Positions 1 to 13,000 of a DNA stretch of 64,000 nt are shown here, piece by piece. The stretch is taken from assembly GCA_013397865.1 (NCBI GenBank), contig VZTI01003251.1:633483-697482 (forward strand). Reading direction: 5' to 3'. The notes under the pieces are model-generated. The model was given only the letters and a program-made list of their open reading frames with translations, was not told where the DNA came from and did not search any database. This DNA is from Struthidea cinerea. Lineage: Eukaryota > Chordata > Aves > Passeriformes > Corcoracidae. Made by a program: the position numbers and the translations under genes. Position 1 is the stretch's first letter. Each line of letters begins with the position of its first letter.

Positions 1-95
1 TGGACTGAGCTGCAGGCGGGAGGGATGGGATTTACCTCTACATGGACTGAGCTGCAGGTGGGAGGGATGGGATTTACCTGTATGGACTGAGCTGC
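1..95. repeat. Minisatellite-like tandem repeat at the left edge of the window
   Basis: Two nearly identical units start at 1 and 43 (42 and 40 bp), and a third copy starts at 83 and breaks off after about 13 bases (TGGACTGAGCTGC). The units differ by a C/T change and a small length change near their ends. The array begins at base 1, so more copies may lie outside the window. No function is visible. Confidence 0.85.
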
Positions 96-2140
96 CATTC
101 ACTGTCGTGTTCTCCCCTCTCAGCTCCAGTATAAAGCAAGCCTTGTTTTTTGCTCCACAGCTATTGCTGCAATGCAGCTTCCTGGAGAGAGAAATAGGAT
201 TACACAATCAGAGTGTGCTGGTGGAGGTAGGAAAGCAGAGGATGAGCTGGGCTCAGATGAACTCCACATTCCTTGTTTGCAGGGCGGTTTTACCAGGTAA
301 TGGATATACAGGGGAGAAAATCTTCCTATGTTCCATGCTTTGGGCAGTGGGTGTTGGAAGGGGCTGCTGGAACGTGATGCCTTGGCTGTTGTGAAAAGCA
401 GCTGAAGCAAAACATAGAAAGGGCTGGTAATGTTACGAGGGGAGGGAGTAGAGGCAAGTGGAGACAATGACAAGCAGTTCTAGGGGCTGGATTCATGTTA
501 TGGGGCCTTTGACTGGGAAGGACTTTACTGATTGTAGCAACAATCTGTGCATTGCAGTAACTATCACCGACAAATCTTGTGCTTTTCTTCTTCCAGTGAT
601 TAATGCTAGTTCCTTTTAGCAGTAACAGGAGACTGCTTGCCTAATTTCTCATCCATAATTTTTTTTCCCTTGGCCAAGAAGGTGATTGGAAAACATCTCT
701 TGTTAATGATGTGGGCTGTCAGATTCCTGCTGTTCATTTATTCATAAAAATTGGACCCTTACCTGATTGTGTATCAGTTTAGAGTTTGTTGTTTCGCTTC
801 TCTGTAGATCTTGGTGTAGTGGGACTTGGTTCAATCAAAATGGTAGGACTGACTATGGGCGTGGGTTCCATGGGTAGGTGATGTTTCAACAGGGAGTCAA
901 GCGTGGTCGCTCCTCAGGGTGGGCTTCTTGTTCCTCACACTGCATGGTTGTTTCCTTTTGCTGGAGTACCTGGTTTGCTCTGAGCTGAACTTGTGACTCC
1001 ACTGGACACCAAGAAGGGTTTGGTGATTTTTCTTCCCCAGTTTAGGAATCTCTCTGGTGTGGATGGGAGCAGGTGACAGGAGAGCTAAATTAAAGTGGGG
1101 TTCTTCAGAAAAGAAGCTCAGAAGGTACTACTACCCTGCAAACCCAAGGCTGTTTGCATCATTTCAGGATGCAACACTTGCATAAAGTATCTTTTTTTCC
1201 CAGAAAATATGCAGAGAAAATGAGTTTCTAGAGTGATCTGATAAATGATAGGAAATGGCTCACAGCTTCACTTTTGTTGTTCCAAACTGAAAAGAGAGAG
1301 GAGAAAGGAACTGGTTGTTATATCTGGTCAAAATCCACATGTAGCCTTGCATAACTGATCCTCTGCTCTGGCTGGTGAGCAAGATTTGCAGGCTTGCAGC
1401 CACATTCCTCTCATCTGTTGCGAAACTCCAACCTCTGAATATATTTTATGTATTGTCACTAGTTAACAGCAAAGAGGGAAGAGGGGCAGCTTAAGATGAT
1501 ACTGACACTCACAAAGCACGTGATGTGTCTTCTATGAAGAATTACCTGATTACTGATAAATCCTGCAATTGCATCCATTTGGTGAAACCCTGATTTTATG
1601 AAGGAGAAGGGAAATTTGCTGTTGTTCTTTCTCTGAGCTTCTATGACAGTGCCCTCTTGAGAGAGAGAGGTTAAGTACCAGTGAGGGCAGAACTCTGAAG
1701 GGAACCACTCGCTGTCCCATTGCGCTGATGCTGCTTACTTTTCTAAGCTACCCTTAGGAAGATAAACATCTCACACAAAAGGTTTTTGTTAAATAAATAA
1801 TCTGTTTGACCTAACTACTAGCTCATTATTCCATACTGATTGTACTCATCCTGGAGTAGTTATCCTGGGTTTGTTTTCCCATGTTTATGCAGCCTCTCTT
1901 AACGTCGCAGTTATACAAGGCATCCTTCATCAGTTTCTTGGTTCCAGGTCCCTCTTCTCTGACCCCAGCAAGTCAGCTGGACTTGCTCAACTTGTATTAG
2001 AACTTCTATAAAGATTTTTCCAAATCTAGGAGTTTTCCCAAAAATGGTCAACACTTTTTAACTACCAAAATGTGGTGCATAAAATCTCCGCATGGATGTA
2101 CCAGACTGAAGAGCAGAGCCCAGTTTCTTATGTGGCTGTC
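96..2140. other. Non-coding stretch, no gene recognised
   Basis: Only short, unconvincing open frames occur here. None has recognisable protein similarity or a convincing chain of splice sites. METTL22 is the expected upstream neighbour of ABAT in vertebrates, but I could not recognise any METTL22 exon here. The stretch could be intergenic or part of a flanking gene's 3' region or intron. Confidence 0.5.
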
Positions 2141-2320
2141 AGTGTTACCATGAGAGTTGAGGGTGCAGTAGAGATGTACCTCGATGAGCCTTTACCAGTG
2201 AGTGTTACCATGAGAGTTGAGGGTGCAGTAGAGATGTACCTCGATGAGCCTTTACCAGTGAGTGTTACCATGAGAGTTGAGGGTACAGTAGAGATGTACC
2301 TCAATGAGCCTTTACCAGTG
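2141..2320. repeat. Minisatellite of three 60-bp units
   Basis: Three complete head-to-tail units occupy 2141-2200, 2201-2260 and 2261-2320. The first two units are identical; the third differs at two positions (G to A in both cases). The 60-bp period is divisible by three and free of stops, so open frames cross the array on both strands (2072-2386 on + and 2128-2337 on -). On + the frame gives a 20-residue repeat starting SVTMRVEGAV. The near-identity implies recent duplication. Nothing else suggests that the frame is translated. Confidence 0.95.
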
Positions 2321-5300
2321 AATTTAGCCATTAGCACACTTAGTATGGTCCAATTTATCTCCTCAAATTTGTATCCGGGTGTTTAGTACCTGTGTGAAAT
2401 GTTGTGGTGCAGCAGATTCATTAATTTGGTTAAACAGGCCATATATAAGGAGTAAAGAAGCACAGTTTATGCAGGAGCCTTGTGGATTTTTCCCTAGTGG
2501 GTAACTTTCAGGTTTTGATCACCAGAGAGTCTTCCAGTTCCCAGTTTTTCTACCTTCCCTTTAATTCAGCAGAGCACTTTGGCGCATTCACAACTCTAGT
2601 TTTGTGAATGGGAGCAGTGAAGTAAAAGGGACCACTTGAGAAACACGTATCTTGCTGAATCAGATTGGCACTAGTTTCTTTCTCCATCTGGAGCCCAAAA
2701 ATAATGTTCTAAACATACCAGGGAATTTAGTAACAGAGTCTTTTTAACACTGTGAGCATATCTTATGTTTCCTGAACTGTTTTGAAAACTTCCCAACTGC
2801 CATTCCTTTTTACCTGTTGCCTGAATAAACAGGAAATAATAGGACTTTTGAATAGTAGAATTTCATCGTAATTGTGCTTAATTCCTCTATCCCTTTCTGT
2901 CTGAATGTGAAGTTCTCATGTTTAATGGGAATTAAAGCAGTTGGCATCTGAAGAACAGAGGGGGGTGATCCCCCTGTCCTTGGGTCAGTGTGAGTTACAG
3001 TAGTTACTGATTAGTGAGTAGTGCAGGTGCAGTTCAGGTGTGCCCTGCACACGTGCAACCTCTGACTTTTTCGGGCTCAATATCTGCCCACCAAATGAAG
3101 TCCCTGCAGTTAGTGGTATTGATTGTGCTGAATTCCACTCTGTTCATGAGCCTTTTAACTTCTTTCACAGAAGAAAAACTACCTCTGTACACGGAGTGTA
3201 AAGTTACTGGATGGGCTAGGCTAGGAAGCAGCCTTCTGGCCAGCCGCAGGTTGGAAAGCTGCAGTGTGCTGGCTTTCCCACCAAGCTAAGCAATCCCAGT
3301 TGTCCTTTTGTTTTGCCCTTCACGGTAATCCTCTTTGACCAAATAAGATCCTTATCCTACTGTCTGCAAATTGTTTGCTCAGATTTTTGTAATTAACTTG
3401 GGGTCAACATTTATATAGTCTTACTTTGTTTCCTTCCAACTGCATTGAAATACTTCTTAATATATTTTGAGGTGAACCTAGTGATTACTGCTCACAGTAC
3501 CTAAAAGTTGATATGACACTCCAGCTTGTGCTTTATTCCTTCTCCAAACACAACAAGCCCTTAAGAGAGGTGTTGCTCTCCCTCTTCATGCAGGTTTGGG
3601 GTCCTGAGACCCTGCTGTTGAGTCTTGTGGCAACTCTGTTTTTTGAAGGAGGACTAGGACTTGGTGCTTCTGGAGGAATTTGCCATCATTTGCAGTGAAA
3701 TGCATTGATAACATAGTAAACCTTACAATATTTTCCATAAAAACAAAGTATCTGTGATGTTAACCATGTGCTTTTACTTGGTGCTGTGGACCAGCCTGGC
3801 CAGAATCTGAGCCCCGTTTTGCCTTGTATCATCATCATGTATTTCAGAAGAATGTTTGTAGCATTGATACAGAGAAATATGTTAACAGTTGGTTCTGCTG
3901 AAGCTGGAGGTTACTTTCTGACAGTGAAGGATTGTGTAATGAGTGAGTCTTCCTTTGACAACTGCAAATCAGAGCGGAATGTGAACTTACTGCAGATAGT
4001 TGGCCACATCCTTTCCAATGACAGACTGTTCAAATAGATTTCATTACCACTGTTCTCTTGATTAAATCAAATGCGAGTCCATGGGGTTTTTGTTACAGCT
4101 CCCACTTTTGCGAACTGCACATTCTTAATACATCTTAAATAAAGTTTTAGTAGTTATAGTTGCTTCAAATCACTGACGTGGGACTTCTAAGTTTTTTGCC
4201 CTACAACAGGGCTTATATAGTCATTGTCATCCTCTTTGTGCATCCAGCCTGCCAGGCAGGGTCACTGTGGGTATGAGGGATGAAAGCAGCCATATGGAAC
4301 AACAAGAATTTAGGCTCTACCCAGGAAGTGGCAGTTTGGTATTAATCAGCCATTTGATGCAAGGGCTAAAGCAAAAAAAATCCACTGTAAATAAAAGTCT
4401 ACAACAGAATTATTGTCTCCCTGCAGGATGGGTTTCCAAGCAGTTGGACACAACATGACTCAGCACGATGGGGCACGGTGCTGACTGGAGTCTCTAGATG
4501 ATGTTGCGGTATAACTTGTTAGCACTTGGCAGCACGAAGTACTTTTCACCCAGCTTCATTTTGTTTAATGAGTTCAGCCTCACATTATCCAAGGCAACAC
4601 TCAGCAGAGGCACAAGAACCTCAGTCTTCCTTAGGAACTGTAATCCTGATTATTCACTGAATAAGTGTAGTAATAAATCGCTGACACAAGGAATTGCTCT
4701 TGAATTCAGTGTTTTGTACATGGCGAGTGTAAGCACCTACAGCTTTTCTCAGTCCTTCCCCCTCTGCTTTGCGATGTGTCCCTGCATTAACCATCTGTCT
4801 GAATAAGATTATGGCACTTTCTGTGGTAGATTATCTGGTTAACAGGTTCGGTTTAAAGCCAGCAGTTGGTTCTAATAACTGATAACCAGGACAGGCCAGT
4901 TTAAATGTGCTGTTTACAGTCTGTGTATGTAATTAATAACAGATTTTAAGTTATGAAGACGGTGAAGGATCAGTTTCGGTTCTTATTTTGGATCAAATCA
5001 ACTGCTTGCTATGGGATCTGTCTAACAAATAACTGCAGTCTGGGCTCCTTTCTTGGCAGTTGCTCACAGTACTCACATGAGATCCCAGGCTACAGTCTCC
5101 AGCAAAGGAGCAGGGAACCAGAACAGGATTAACCACATCTGATTCTCTTCGTTGTTGGTGTTAGTGGCATTTTGATTGGCAGTTTGCCTGGAAGCTGATC
5201 AATTGTCCATTTTGGGTAGAAACACTCTGGAAAACAACATGGTGACTTTAAAACTTGTACTCCTGCAACGGGTGTAAATGGGTTGTGGGGATGCTGGTGT

Positions 5301-5939
5301 GGCATCTGTTGGTGTGTAAATGACCTGGTAGTGTTACAATGGACACACTGCAGAGTGTGTCTGGTCTGCCTGAACCACTTTGTCCCTCGTCATTCCTGTG
5401 TTAGCACAGTGATCATCACACCACCCTCCCCAACCCAACCAACACTGCTGCATTGCTGCTCAGAGTGAAGGGGAAGAAGGAAGTGTGATGCTGCAGGAGC
5501 AGCACAAACTGGAGTGATGTTTGCCAGGAGCCTTATCTGCTTCCTGTAAGCACTGCATCTTCCGTCTTTCTCCCTTGCTGCTGATGTCTGTCCTTGCCTC
5601 TGCCTGCCTTAGGCCCTTCCTTGCGCCCGACTCTGCTCGTGCTGAACCAGCAGCACAAGTCTGGGGCTCACTCTGGCTGCTCCCTCATCTCCCCCCGTGC
5701 AGACAGGGTGCAGTGCCTCAGTCCGAACCTTGTGCTTAGGGCACATCCTGCCCAAATGTTGAATCCCACAGCTCGAGCCTACAGAGCCTAAAGCGGGACC
5801 CCCAGCTCAGATCTCACACCTGGCTCCCTGCTGCACTGCAGCCCTGCCTGTTGGGGGGCACAAGCTCCCCCTCCTCTGCTCGTTTTAATGCCCTGATTAC
5901 TGAAGTGGGTAAGTCACCATCTCGTTTGTAATAATTACA
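2321..5939. other. Non-coding stretch upstream of the ABAT promoter candidate
   Basis: No open frame here looks like a conserved protein. The only notable element is a lone AATAAA at 4138-4143, which could be the end of an unseen upstream + strand transcript or chance. The 4498-4806 and 3768-4037 open frames have no visible domain. I see no repeats of known type and no RNA gene. Confidence 0.5.
4138..4143 (+). terminator. Isolated AATAAA hexamer (possible poly(A) signal)
   Basis: A canonical AATAAA lies in otherwise unannotated sequence. If a + strand neighbour such as METTL22 ended here, its 3' UTR would lie to the left. There is no independent support, and the hexamer is common by chance in AT-rich DNA. 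Confidence 0.2.
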
Positions 5940-5965
5940 GATTTCCTCTGTGATTTTTCACTCGT

Positions 5966-5983
5966 CGGTTGCCACAGCAACCG
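5966..5983. promoter_or_regulatory. RFX X-box-like palindrome
   Basis: The sequence CGGTTGCCACAGCAACCG has two perfect 7-bp inverted arms around a 4-bp centre. It closely fits the X-box bound by RFX-family factors (GTTGCC, short spacer, GGCAAC type). A weaker partner, CACCATGGCAACC, lies about 110 bp downstream near 6080-6092. Both lie in the CpG-rich region upstream of ABAT. Confidence 0.55.
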
Positions 5984-6790
5984 TGCAGTGGCTCGGCCGA
6001 AATGCTGTCACAGGGATTTAAATCTGAAGCGGCTCAGCCTCTCTCTGCGTTCTGGTGCATCTTCCCTCTTGCCCCCCGGCACCATGGCAACCTGGCGATG
6101 GCAGCCCAGCCTCGGCCATGGCACCCTGTGCTGCTTTTCCCTGCAGCCCTGTGTCTGAAGGGACGCTGCTGGTGTTTCGTGGGTATCCACATCTCCCCCA
6201 TTCCCGTCGGGAGCAGCGTGCAGCGGGAGGTGCCGCTGGGATGCGTGCTGCCTGTCGTGCTGCCTGCGCACCGCCTGAAGGGAATGAACCAAACCAAGGT
6301 TATTTTGTGATAGTCGTGTGCCTGGGTGTCACCCTCAGGATATTTGCAAACCAGAGTAAAAATAGGGGGTTTAGAGACAAAACCTGTTCTTCACCTTCCA
6401 CAGTTGTTGAAAACTAAGGAGCCATTTCAAACCTTAACGCAGTCTGGCTCTGCATCTTGGAATTTGTTTTCAGAAAGCTGCCGAGGAGGCTTTTGGATGA
6501 ACTCGGACGCCCACATTCCAGAGCCAGATGCTCTCAGGTTTGAGGCGAGTCGGGTGTTCCTCTCTGCTGGCTTTGGCTGAGCGCGGGCTGTAGCTGCCAG
6601 GAGCTGGCTCCATTAACCTTCATTAACTGGGGCATCCCCCCCAGCTGAGCTGCGGGGCTGCAGCTCAGGGCTTCCTCTGGGTGATGCCTGGCCCCGCTGC
6701 GCGGCTGCTGGAAGGAGCTGGCAGCGATGGCATTCCTCACCAGCGCAGCCGGCATCAGCCTGCGCTGAAGACAAGCAGGGAGTGAAGCAG

Positions 6791-6874
6791 GAGCAGCGCT
6801 TCCAGCCCAGGAGCTGGCTGCGGGGAGTTTGGGAGCAGCACTTCCAACGGGAGAGCTGGCTGCGTGCTGGAGTT
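6791..6874. repeat. Imperfect 42-bp tandem duplication in the CpG-rich region
   Basis: Two copies start with GAGCAG at 6791 and 6833. They share the blocks CTTCCA, GAGCTGGCTGCG and GGAGTTT, with several substitutions and small indels. The second copy ends just before the putative splice donor at 6889. Confidence 0.65.
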
Positions 6875-6990
6875 TGCATCCGAGTCCTGTAAGTGCCTTT
6901 GCCGTGTGCCCGCGGGCGGTGGGGTGGGCTCGGAGTCTGGCCACGCTGCACCCTGTGTCCAGAGGGGAAGGTGGGAATTGGTGTTTGAGC

Positions 6991-7014
6991 AGGTGCGTGT
7001 GTGTGTGTGTGTGT
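6991..7014. repeat. (GT)n microsatellite
   Basis: About ten GT dinucleotides, with a single GC interruption near the left end (AGGTGCGTGTGTG...), lie at the downstream edge of the CpG-rich region. Confidence 0.9.
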
Positions 7015-10000
7015 TGTTACGGTGTCCCTGCCATGGATACGCAGGGACAGCTGCTCCTGGTTTGTTTTCTGGACCCCGTGTACAAGAAATCGCCCGCATG
7101 GCTCTGCTTTTCCATGTCCTCAGCTGGAATGGGGGTCACCTTGAGAAACCAGAGCTCTCGCCCTGGCTTAAGACGTTTCCCTTGGTTTGGTGCAGGCTGT
7201 CTCCAAGTGAGCTATTTTATGCCTTAGGACACAGAAAAATAAATTGTGCTTTTATTTGATGCCATTTATCTATTCTCCTGATCTCTGAGGAGGCAGCAGT
7301 AAGATGCAAGGGATAAAATCTTACAAGGACTATAAGTGAATTTCCTTGGATATACCACTTGAGGGTATTTTGCAATACTTCATTTTTTTTCAAAACTACA
7401 AAATGCTTGTGGAGCAACTAATCTGAAAAGCACGGCTGTGCCATAATTTGTTTAATCCATTGTGAGCTGGGCTGTTTTGGTCTGGGAAATGTGTGGAAAT
7501 GAACAGGCATGGTTTGGATATGTTGTTGCCATCTGCATTTAAAATAATGGATTTAAAATATGCAGGCTTGAAGAGATGTTTTTATATGTACCTCACTGGT
7601 AAAGTTCACTGAAATACCAAAGTGCAGGTTTTTTCAGGGGGAACTACTAAAAAAAAAATTAGAATTTTTCAGCTAATATAAGTTTAGTTGTGCTTGTTTT
7701 TAATCAGCATTTATGTACCATTATGCCATTTATGTAGTTATTGTTGGCTTTGCATCTGGAACTTGCCCAATTTCTGGCAGATGCTTTTTCAATCCCATTT
7801 TTTCTTTTCCTGAGACAATGTACTTCTTTCACAGGGAAGGTATAGGCACATCTCATCCTACCTTAGCTTTGCCAATAGTTCTTGGATCAAAAATGAGCTG
7901 CTCAAAAGTTTAGTGGGTCACCTGAATCCTAGTGTGCCATAATCACAACAATCCTACCTGTTCTTATTCATTGGTTTGGGGACCAGGAGTCCTTCCTTGG
8001 CCCAATATTTTTTGAAGAGAGGGTAAACAGAGATAAGGGCAGGAAGATTTTATTTTAAGAAAACAGAAAATCATATATTCATGTCCAGCCACCAAACGCT
8101 GCTTAGAGGGCACTTGAGGAGGAGGCCCTGGACACATGAGTGTAGTGACACTTTTGACTGTACATGAGTTTTAAAACTTGATGGAAGGACTGAACCTGTT
8201 CTGGTTTCGCTGCTGGTTCAACCCTGACCGGAGTGCAGGTCCCATGAAGCAGGTAGGGATTGTCATGTCCTGGTGGATACTGGACAGTACTTCCAAGCTG
8301 TAGGTGTGAGGTTTTCATCTTGTGCAGTGCAGCTTGGTTTGTGCTTTTGCCGCAGTGCTCACAAGAGACAGACTTGAATGCCAGCTGCTTGTGGAGGGAG
8401 AGAAGGGGGCTGTGCACAAAACCAGTTTATTATGCTTTTGTGTGCGGTATTTACTGTTTTGTCAAGACATGAAGGACAAAACCAGTGTCTCCATTTCTAT
8501 TCTTCTGAAGACTCATGGGACTGTCCAACGCTGTTGGTGTCAAAAAATAAATAGGCAACTCTGAATAACCAACACTTGAGCTTTACTTGTAACTATGACA
8601 ACTGTGTCCTTGACAACTTAAGTACAATCATGGAGTTTTCAATTACATCCTGTTCTACACAAAGCCATTAAGATTATTAGAGGCATAACCAGCCTGTCAT
8701 CTTGTGAAGTGGTTTTCGGCAAAATCCATTTAGGTGGTAGATACACGTTTCCACGTGCAGGTCAGCGTTCTGTTGCTGGTGTTCCTGGTGGGAAGTGCCT
8801 TGGTGAGCTCTGTGGGCACAGGCTTGCCAGGCCTTGGGGAGAGCCACACTTTGCTCTTTCTCAGCTGCTGCCCATGAAATTGGGCCACATAAATGTTGAG
8901 CTTCAAAGTGCTCAGGAGTCTCTTTTGGCTGGGTCCTGCAGACCCAGCACACCTCTTTCAGGGTGTCCATCTCTGTCCTGATCCTGCTGTGTGGGCTCGA
9001 TGTTGTGAGGTGCCTGTAACCACTGTCACTTTTGGAGTACGAGGCTGTGGCCTTTGGTTGACCACGGTGGGGGATGAGCAGCTTCTTTTTCTTTGCTGTG
9101 TCCTCTCGTGAGGATGCTGCCAGGTACTGTTCTTCTCAAAGTTGAGGGTTCCGGCTCTGTTTTGTGCTGGATTTGTATAGACACTTGATGAAAAAAATCT
9201 AAGGCCAGCCTTTTATGAACACTAGATGTAAATCTTCTTGCAACTTCCTCTTAACAGGACTTTTCAATTCTATTCTATTTCATTTGGGATAACTTTAGCC
9301 TAGCTATGACTGAATTTCTAAATTCTTGGTGTTGCTCTTACAGACTTCTCCTGCAAATGCTGTTGTAAGGTAATTCAAATTTGTTTCAGAACTATGCTTT
9401 GGGATAAAACCCTAGTTGAAGTAAAAGGACCTGTTATATTTCATGGTGTGCACTCAGGCTTTCATAAATGCATAGTCTATCCTGAACTCTTAACTCTGCT
9501 CCTGGGACCGAGTGAACTGCACTTACATACATCAACATGCTGCCAGGCCTCTTTATTTACATTGTTGTTTACTACATTTAAGTGGCTAAAGGAGCAAGTC
9601 AGGATTTCTAACATCACCCTGTGCTCTGTCAATAACTGGTGAACTCATTCAGTTGTTTCCTGCTTTGATCTGCTGGATGTGGACATTCCCTGTCTCCCCA
9701 AAGGAGGGTGGGGCTGTGCATTTTCAAACAGCGAGTGCTGTGTTCATTGGATCTTTTTATGCAGATACCATAATGTCATTACATTACCTGAATCTTCCTC
9801 AAATGCAGACTAAGGAAGGACATGATTATGTTTACCGGATGACAGCCTTGACTGTCTTCTACCTTGCCCATACTTGTATTTCCTTGTGAAATTGTGGGGC
9901 TATTCCAGACTCTGGGATCTCCTTGAGCTGTTTATAGAAGTAAAATACCTGAGCTAAATCACCTATGTCATTAACGATGCTTGCTCATGAACACTACAAA

Positions 10001-13000
10001 CCAGGAGACTTGTGCCCCATTAACAATTCCAAGATGGACCTGGCTCCTGCCTGACTTTCAGCATTGTCCTTTGTAGTGCCACGAACCACAGCTGACTTGG
10101 TTTCTCAGTTTGCAGTTCCTTCCACTGTTAAAAGGAAGATGCAGAAAGAGCAGTGTCAAAGCATGCTGAGCTGTAAAATAAAGAGCCTTTTTGCCTCTCA
10201 GAGGGACTCCCTCCTTGCAGCCTGTCTGTGCCAGCTCACCTGAGGGATGCCCGGGCAGGCTGGCTGTCGGAAGAGAGGGTTGGCATTCAGGGGCAGTGCT
10301 GGCGCTGCTGTGGGCTCCGAGAGAGCGACAGGGCTGCTGCAGCCTCTGCACCCACCAGCAGCCCCTGTGCAGCTCACAGTGTGAGTGAGCCTTGGGCTGG
10401 GTTCACATCCACATGGATCCAAGCAAACAGGACTAAGAGATGCTTTAAATTTCACAACAGTTAGCACTTAGCATGACTATACCCTTGCTGTGCACCCTAG
10501 AAAAGTCAAGCAAAGGAAAACAGTAAAAAAAGGAATGCATTTGCTTTTAGCTCCCTGCTCCCCAGCTCCCCAAATCCACTTTTTGGAAGCCTTTTGAAGT
10601 AATTGACCAGTGCAGCTTGTGCTGCTGTTTCTAAACCACATAATTGTTCTTGGTTAAATGGGTTTGGAGCAGCTGAGGGACAGACGAATGTGCCCCCATG
10701 AATTTCAAACAGGTTTCTGTGTCTTTGTCAGAGTTGCAAGAAAGAGATGCAGGTTTGCAGAGCTGACTTCTCCTCCCAAACCTGCAGAGCTGGCTTCTCC
10801 TCCCACCCCACTGGGTCTCAGTTTTGCCTTTACCTTTGCAGCTCTCCAGAGGATGTTTTCCAGGGCAGGTTCTGTGAGCTGCAGTCTGGCACACGGATGT
10901 CACGCTGCATTAGCTTCTCTGCTAGGGAGTGAGATTGGTGCACGAACTCACAGTTTGTCTATTTTCAGTCTTGTATCTGGATCGAGCCCCCTCTTTTTAA
11001 AATTTTTTCCAGGGTTTCCCCCCCAAGAAACACAGTCTTGTTTGCTCATGGAAACAACACTTCTTTCTATGTTCACAGTAGGCTGCTGCTGCTGAATGAC
11101 TGTTGTCCCTAGTAACTAGTTTTATCTGTCAGAAGTAATCACTTGGTACAGAAATTTAGCAGCTGCTGTTTAAAAAAAATACATCCAGTTTCACAGCATG
11201 CATTTAAAAAATCCACATTATGTTTCATGTGCTTGATAAACTGGACTGAGCTTCCTCTTCGAAAATAGTTTTTCTTACTAGAAGAATGTGGCTGTGATTT
11301 AAACACATGCAGTGGCAAACACAGTTTATGTAATGCAAAATTACGGACAAAATTATATAAATGTATTTGGAAAATTAAGGTACTGAGCACTCACTTCAGA
11401 ATAGCAGTTCTGTAGAGTCATCTGCACCTACGGCCTCCTCCAGCTCAGTTGCCAGTGGAGGAAAAATGTTTAGGGAAGACTTATGAATCTTTTTCTGGAA
11501 GAGTGTCACATCTTCGTGGTCTGATGGTCCTTCCCATCCCCTTTCCTGTCAGGTGTCTGAAACTGGTGGCTGTATTTTGCCTGGATTTAGGGAATTTGTG
11601 TGTCCGCAGTGGCTCTGGAGCAGCAGCGGTGATGGAGCGTGGCATCACTGCGGCTCTGACATGTGCAGGAGAGCTGATTTCTGCTGGCTTGCAAACTCTG
11701 CTGCTGCTGCTGCTTGCAGTGCTGGAACAGGCTGGGCCGCTGGGAATCGATCAGGAGATGGGTTATGGAGGCAAAATTCAATTGGTTATTGTGATAACCC
11801 AATAATGCGTGCTTAGACTAAGATACCAATCACATCAGCTGGTCTCCTGTGAGAGCCCGTGTGCATAATGGAGATGGAAAAGACGTTGGGTTTAGTTATA
11901 CTCACATGTGATATTACATGATTTATTCTGACTCTGAACTAGAAAATGGTGAAACTTTTTATATAAGAACTGTCAAAGAAAATTAGGGCTAGGCTACTTT
12001 ATTTTTAAACCTCATGCAGTAATTTTTTTTCTACGAGTAGTTCAGAAAGCCAATATCATTTCCAATTATATTTTTCAGCCTCTAATGAATGCTATCGTTT
12101 AGCTATTAAAGGATTCAAGATAAACAGTAAGTATAAGAAAAAAATAAATAACATTCTGGGAGCAGACATAGGTGGGGTTCACCTAGGGAGGGAAGAAGAA
12201 GGGAAACCTGGACAGTGGTGGGCACAGCCATGGAGTGTGACTGGAAGGTGTTTTTGATTTGTGTGTGAAGAGGCATCTCGTCCTTGCAGAGAAGGAAAGT
12301 TGGGCAGCTGGCAGCAAAACCCCCATGGGAGATGACTGAAGGGCATGAGAACAAGGAGTGAACCTCGGTGGGTTGTTAAGTATGTTTGCACTGCTCCTTT
12401 TGTGAGTTCCTGCAAAGCTGTGTTCATCTTTTAACAGCCTCCTAGAGACTCTTAAAAAGTAGTACTTTGCAGAGCGAACTAATGGAGGGAATTGTAGATT
12501 GGAGAAGTATAGACCAGATTAAACAGCTCTGAGCAGAGGACATCAATCGAGGTACTGGGCATTTTCTCACTGACTTAGACTGGCATTTGGTTTTTTCTAG
12601 AGGGTAGTCATGAGATAAGAAATCCGTGGTGTTGGGATATTTCTTCACACATTGGTTATGCAAAAGTTAGCACAACTAAAGAAAGAAGTTGAGAGAGAAA
12701 ACATAATGAATGAATTAAACTAATCTTGTCTTATAAGTGAAGTTAATCTTTTCTGAAAACAAAACAAACTAGTTCCCTCAGCACTTGTGACCCAAAGCCT
12801 TAGGAAGCTGATCTTGCTCTTCCAGCGTGTGCACAAGTGTTGTGCAAGTGTTTGCTCACCTTGGCACATTGCAGACTACCTTGAATTTTAACTTGAACTC
12901 AGAGCAAACTAAGTGTGAAACCAAGTGCTATTGTCTGGAAAGGCACAGGGAATTGGTTTTGTTCCTGAGTCTTAATAGGTCTATGAATTTATGAATCTCT

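Larger units (their letters stand above)
5940..6990 (+). promoter_or_regulatory. CpG-rich region, candidate ABAT promoter and first non-coding exon
   Basis: Two CpG-rich patches (about 5940-6290 and 6560-6990) stand out from the AT-rich surroundings. They lie about 8 kb upstream of the first ABAT coding exon, which has 5' UTR on its left side and therefore needs at least one upstream non-coding exon. A consensus-like donor (GTCCT|GTAAGTG) at 6889-6890 could close such an exon; another (GTGG|GTAAGT) lies at about 5909. An RFX-like palindrome sits at 5966-5983. That this is the ABAT promoter is an inference from position and composition. No transcript evidence is available. Confidence 0.45.

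Noticed and set aside
107..473. Overlapping open frames on both strands near the left edge as a possible METTL22 end
   Set aside because: The translations do not show methyltransferase motifs or a recognisable METTL22 C-terminus.
5969..7259. A cluster of overlapping open frames on both strands
   Set aside because: The frames are open because the DNA is GC-rich. They overlap one another in several frames, contain microsatellite-encoded cysteine/valine runs and resemble no protein.
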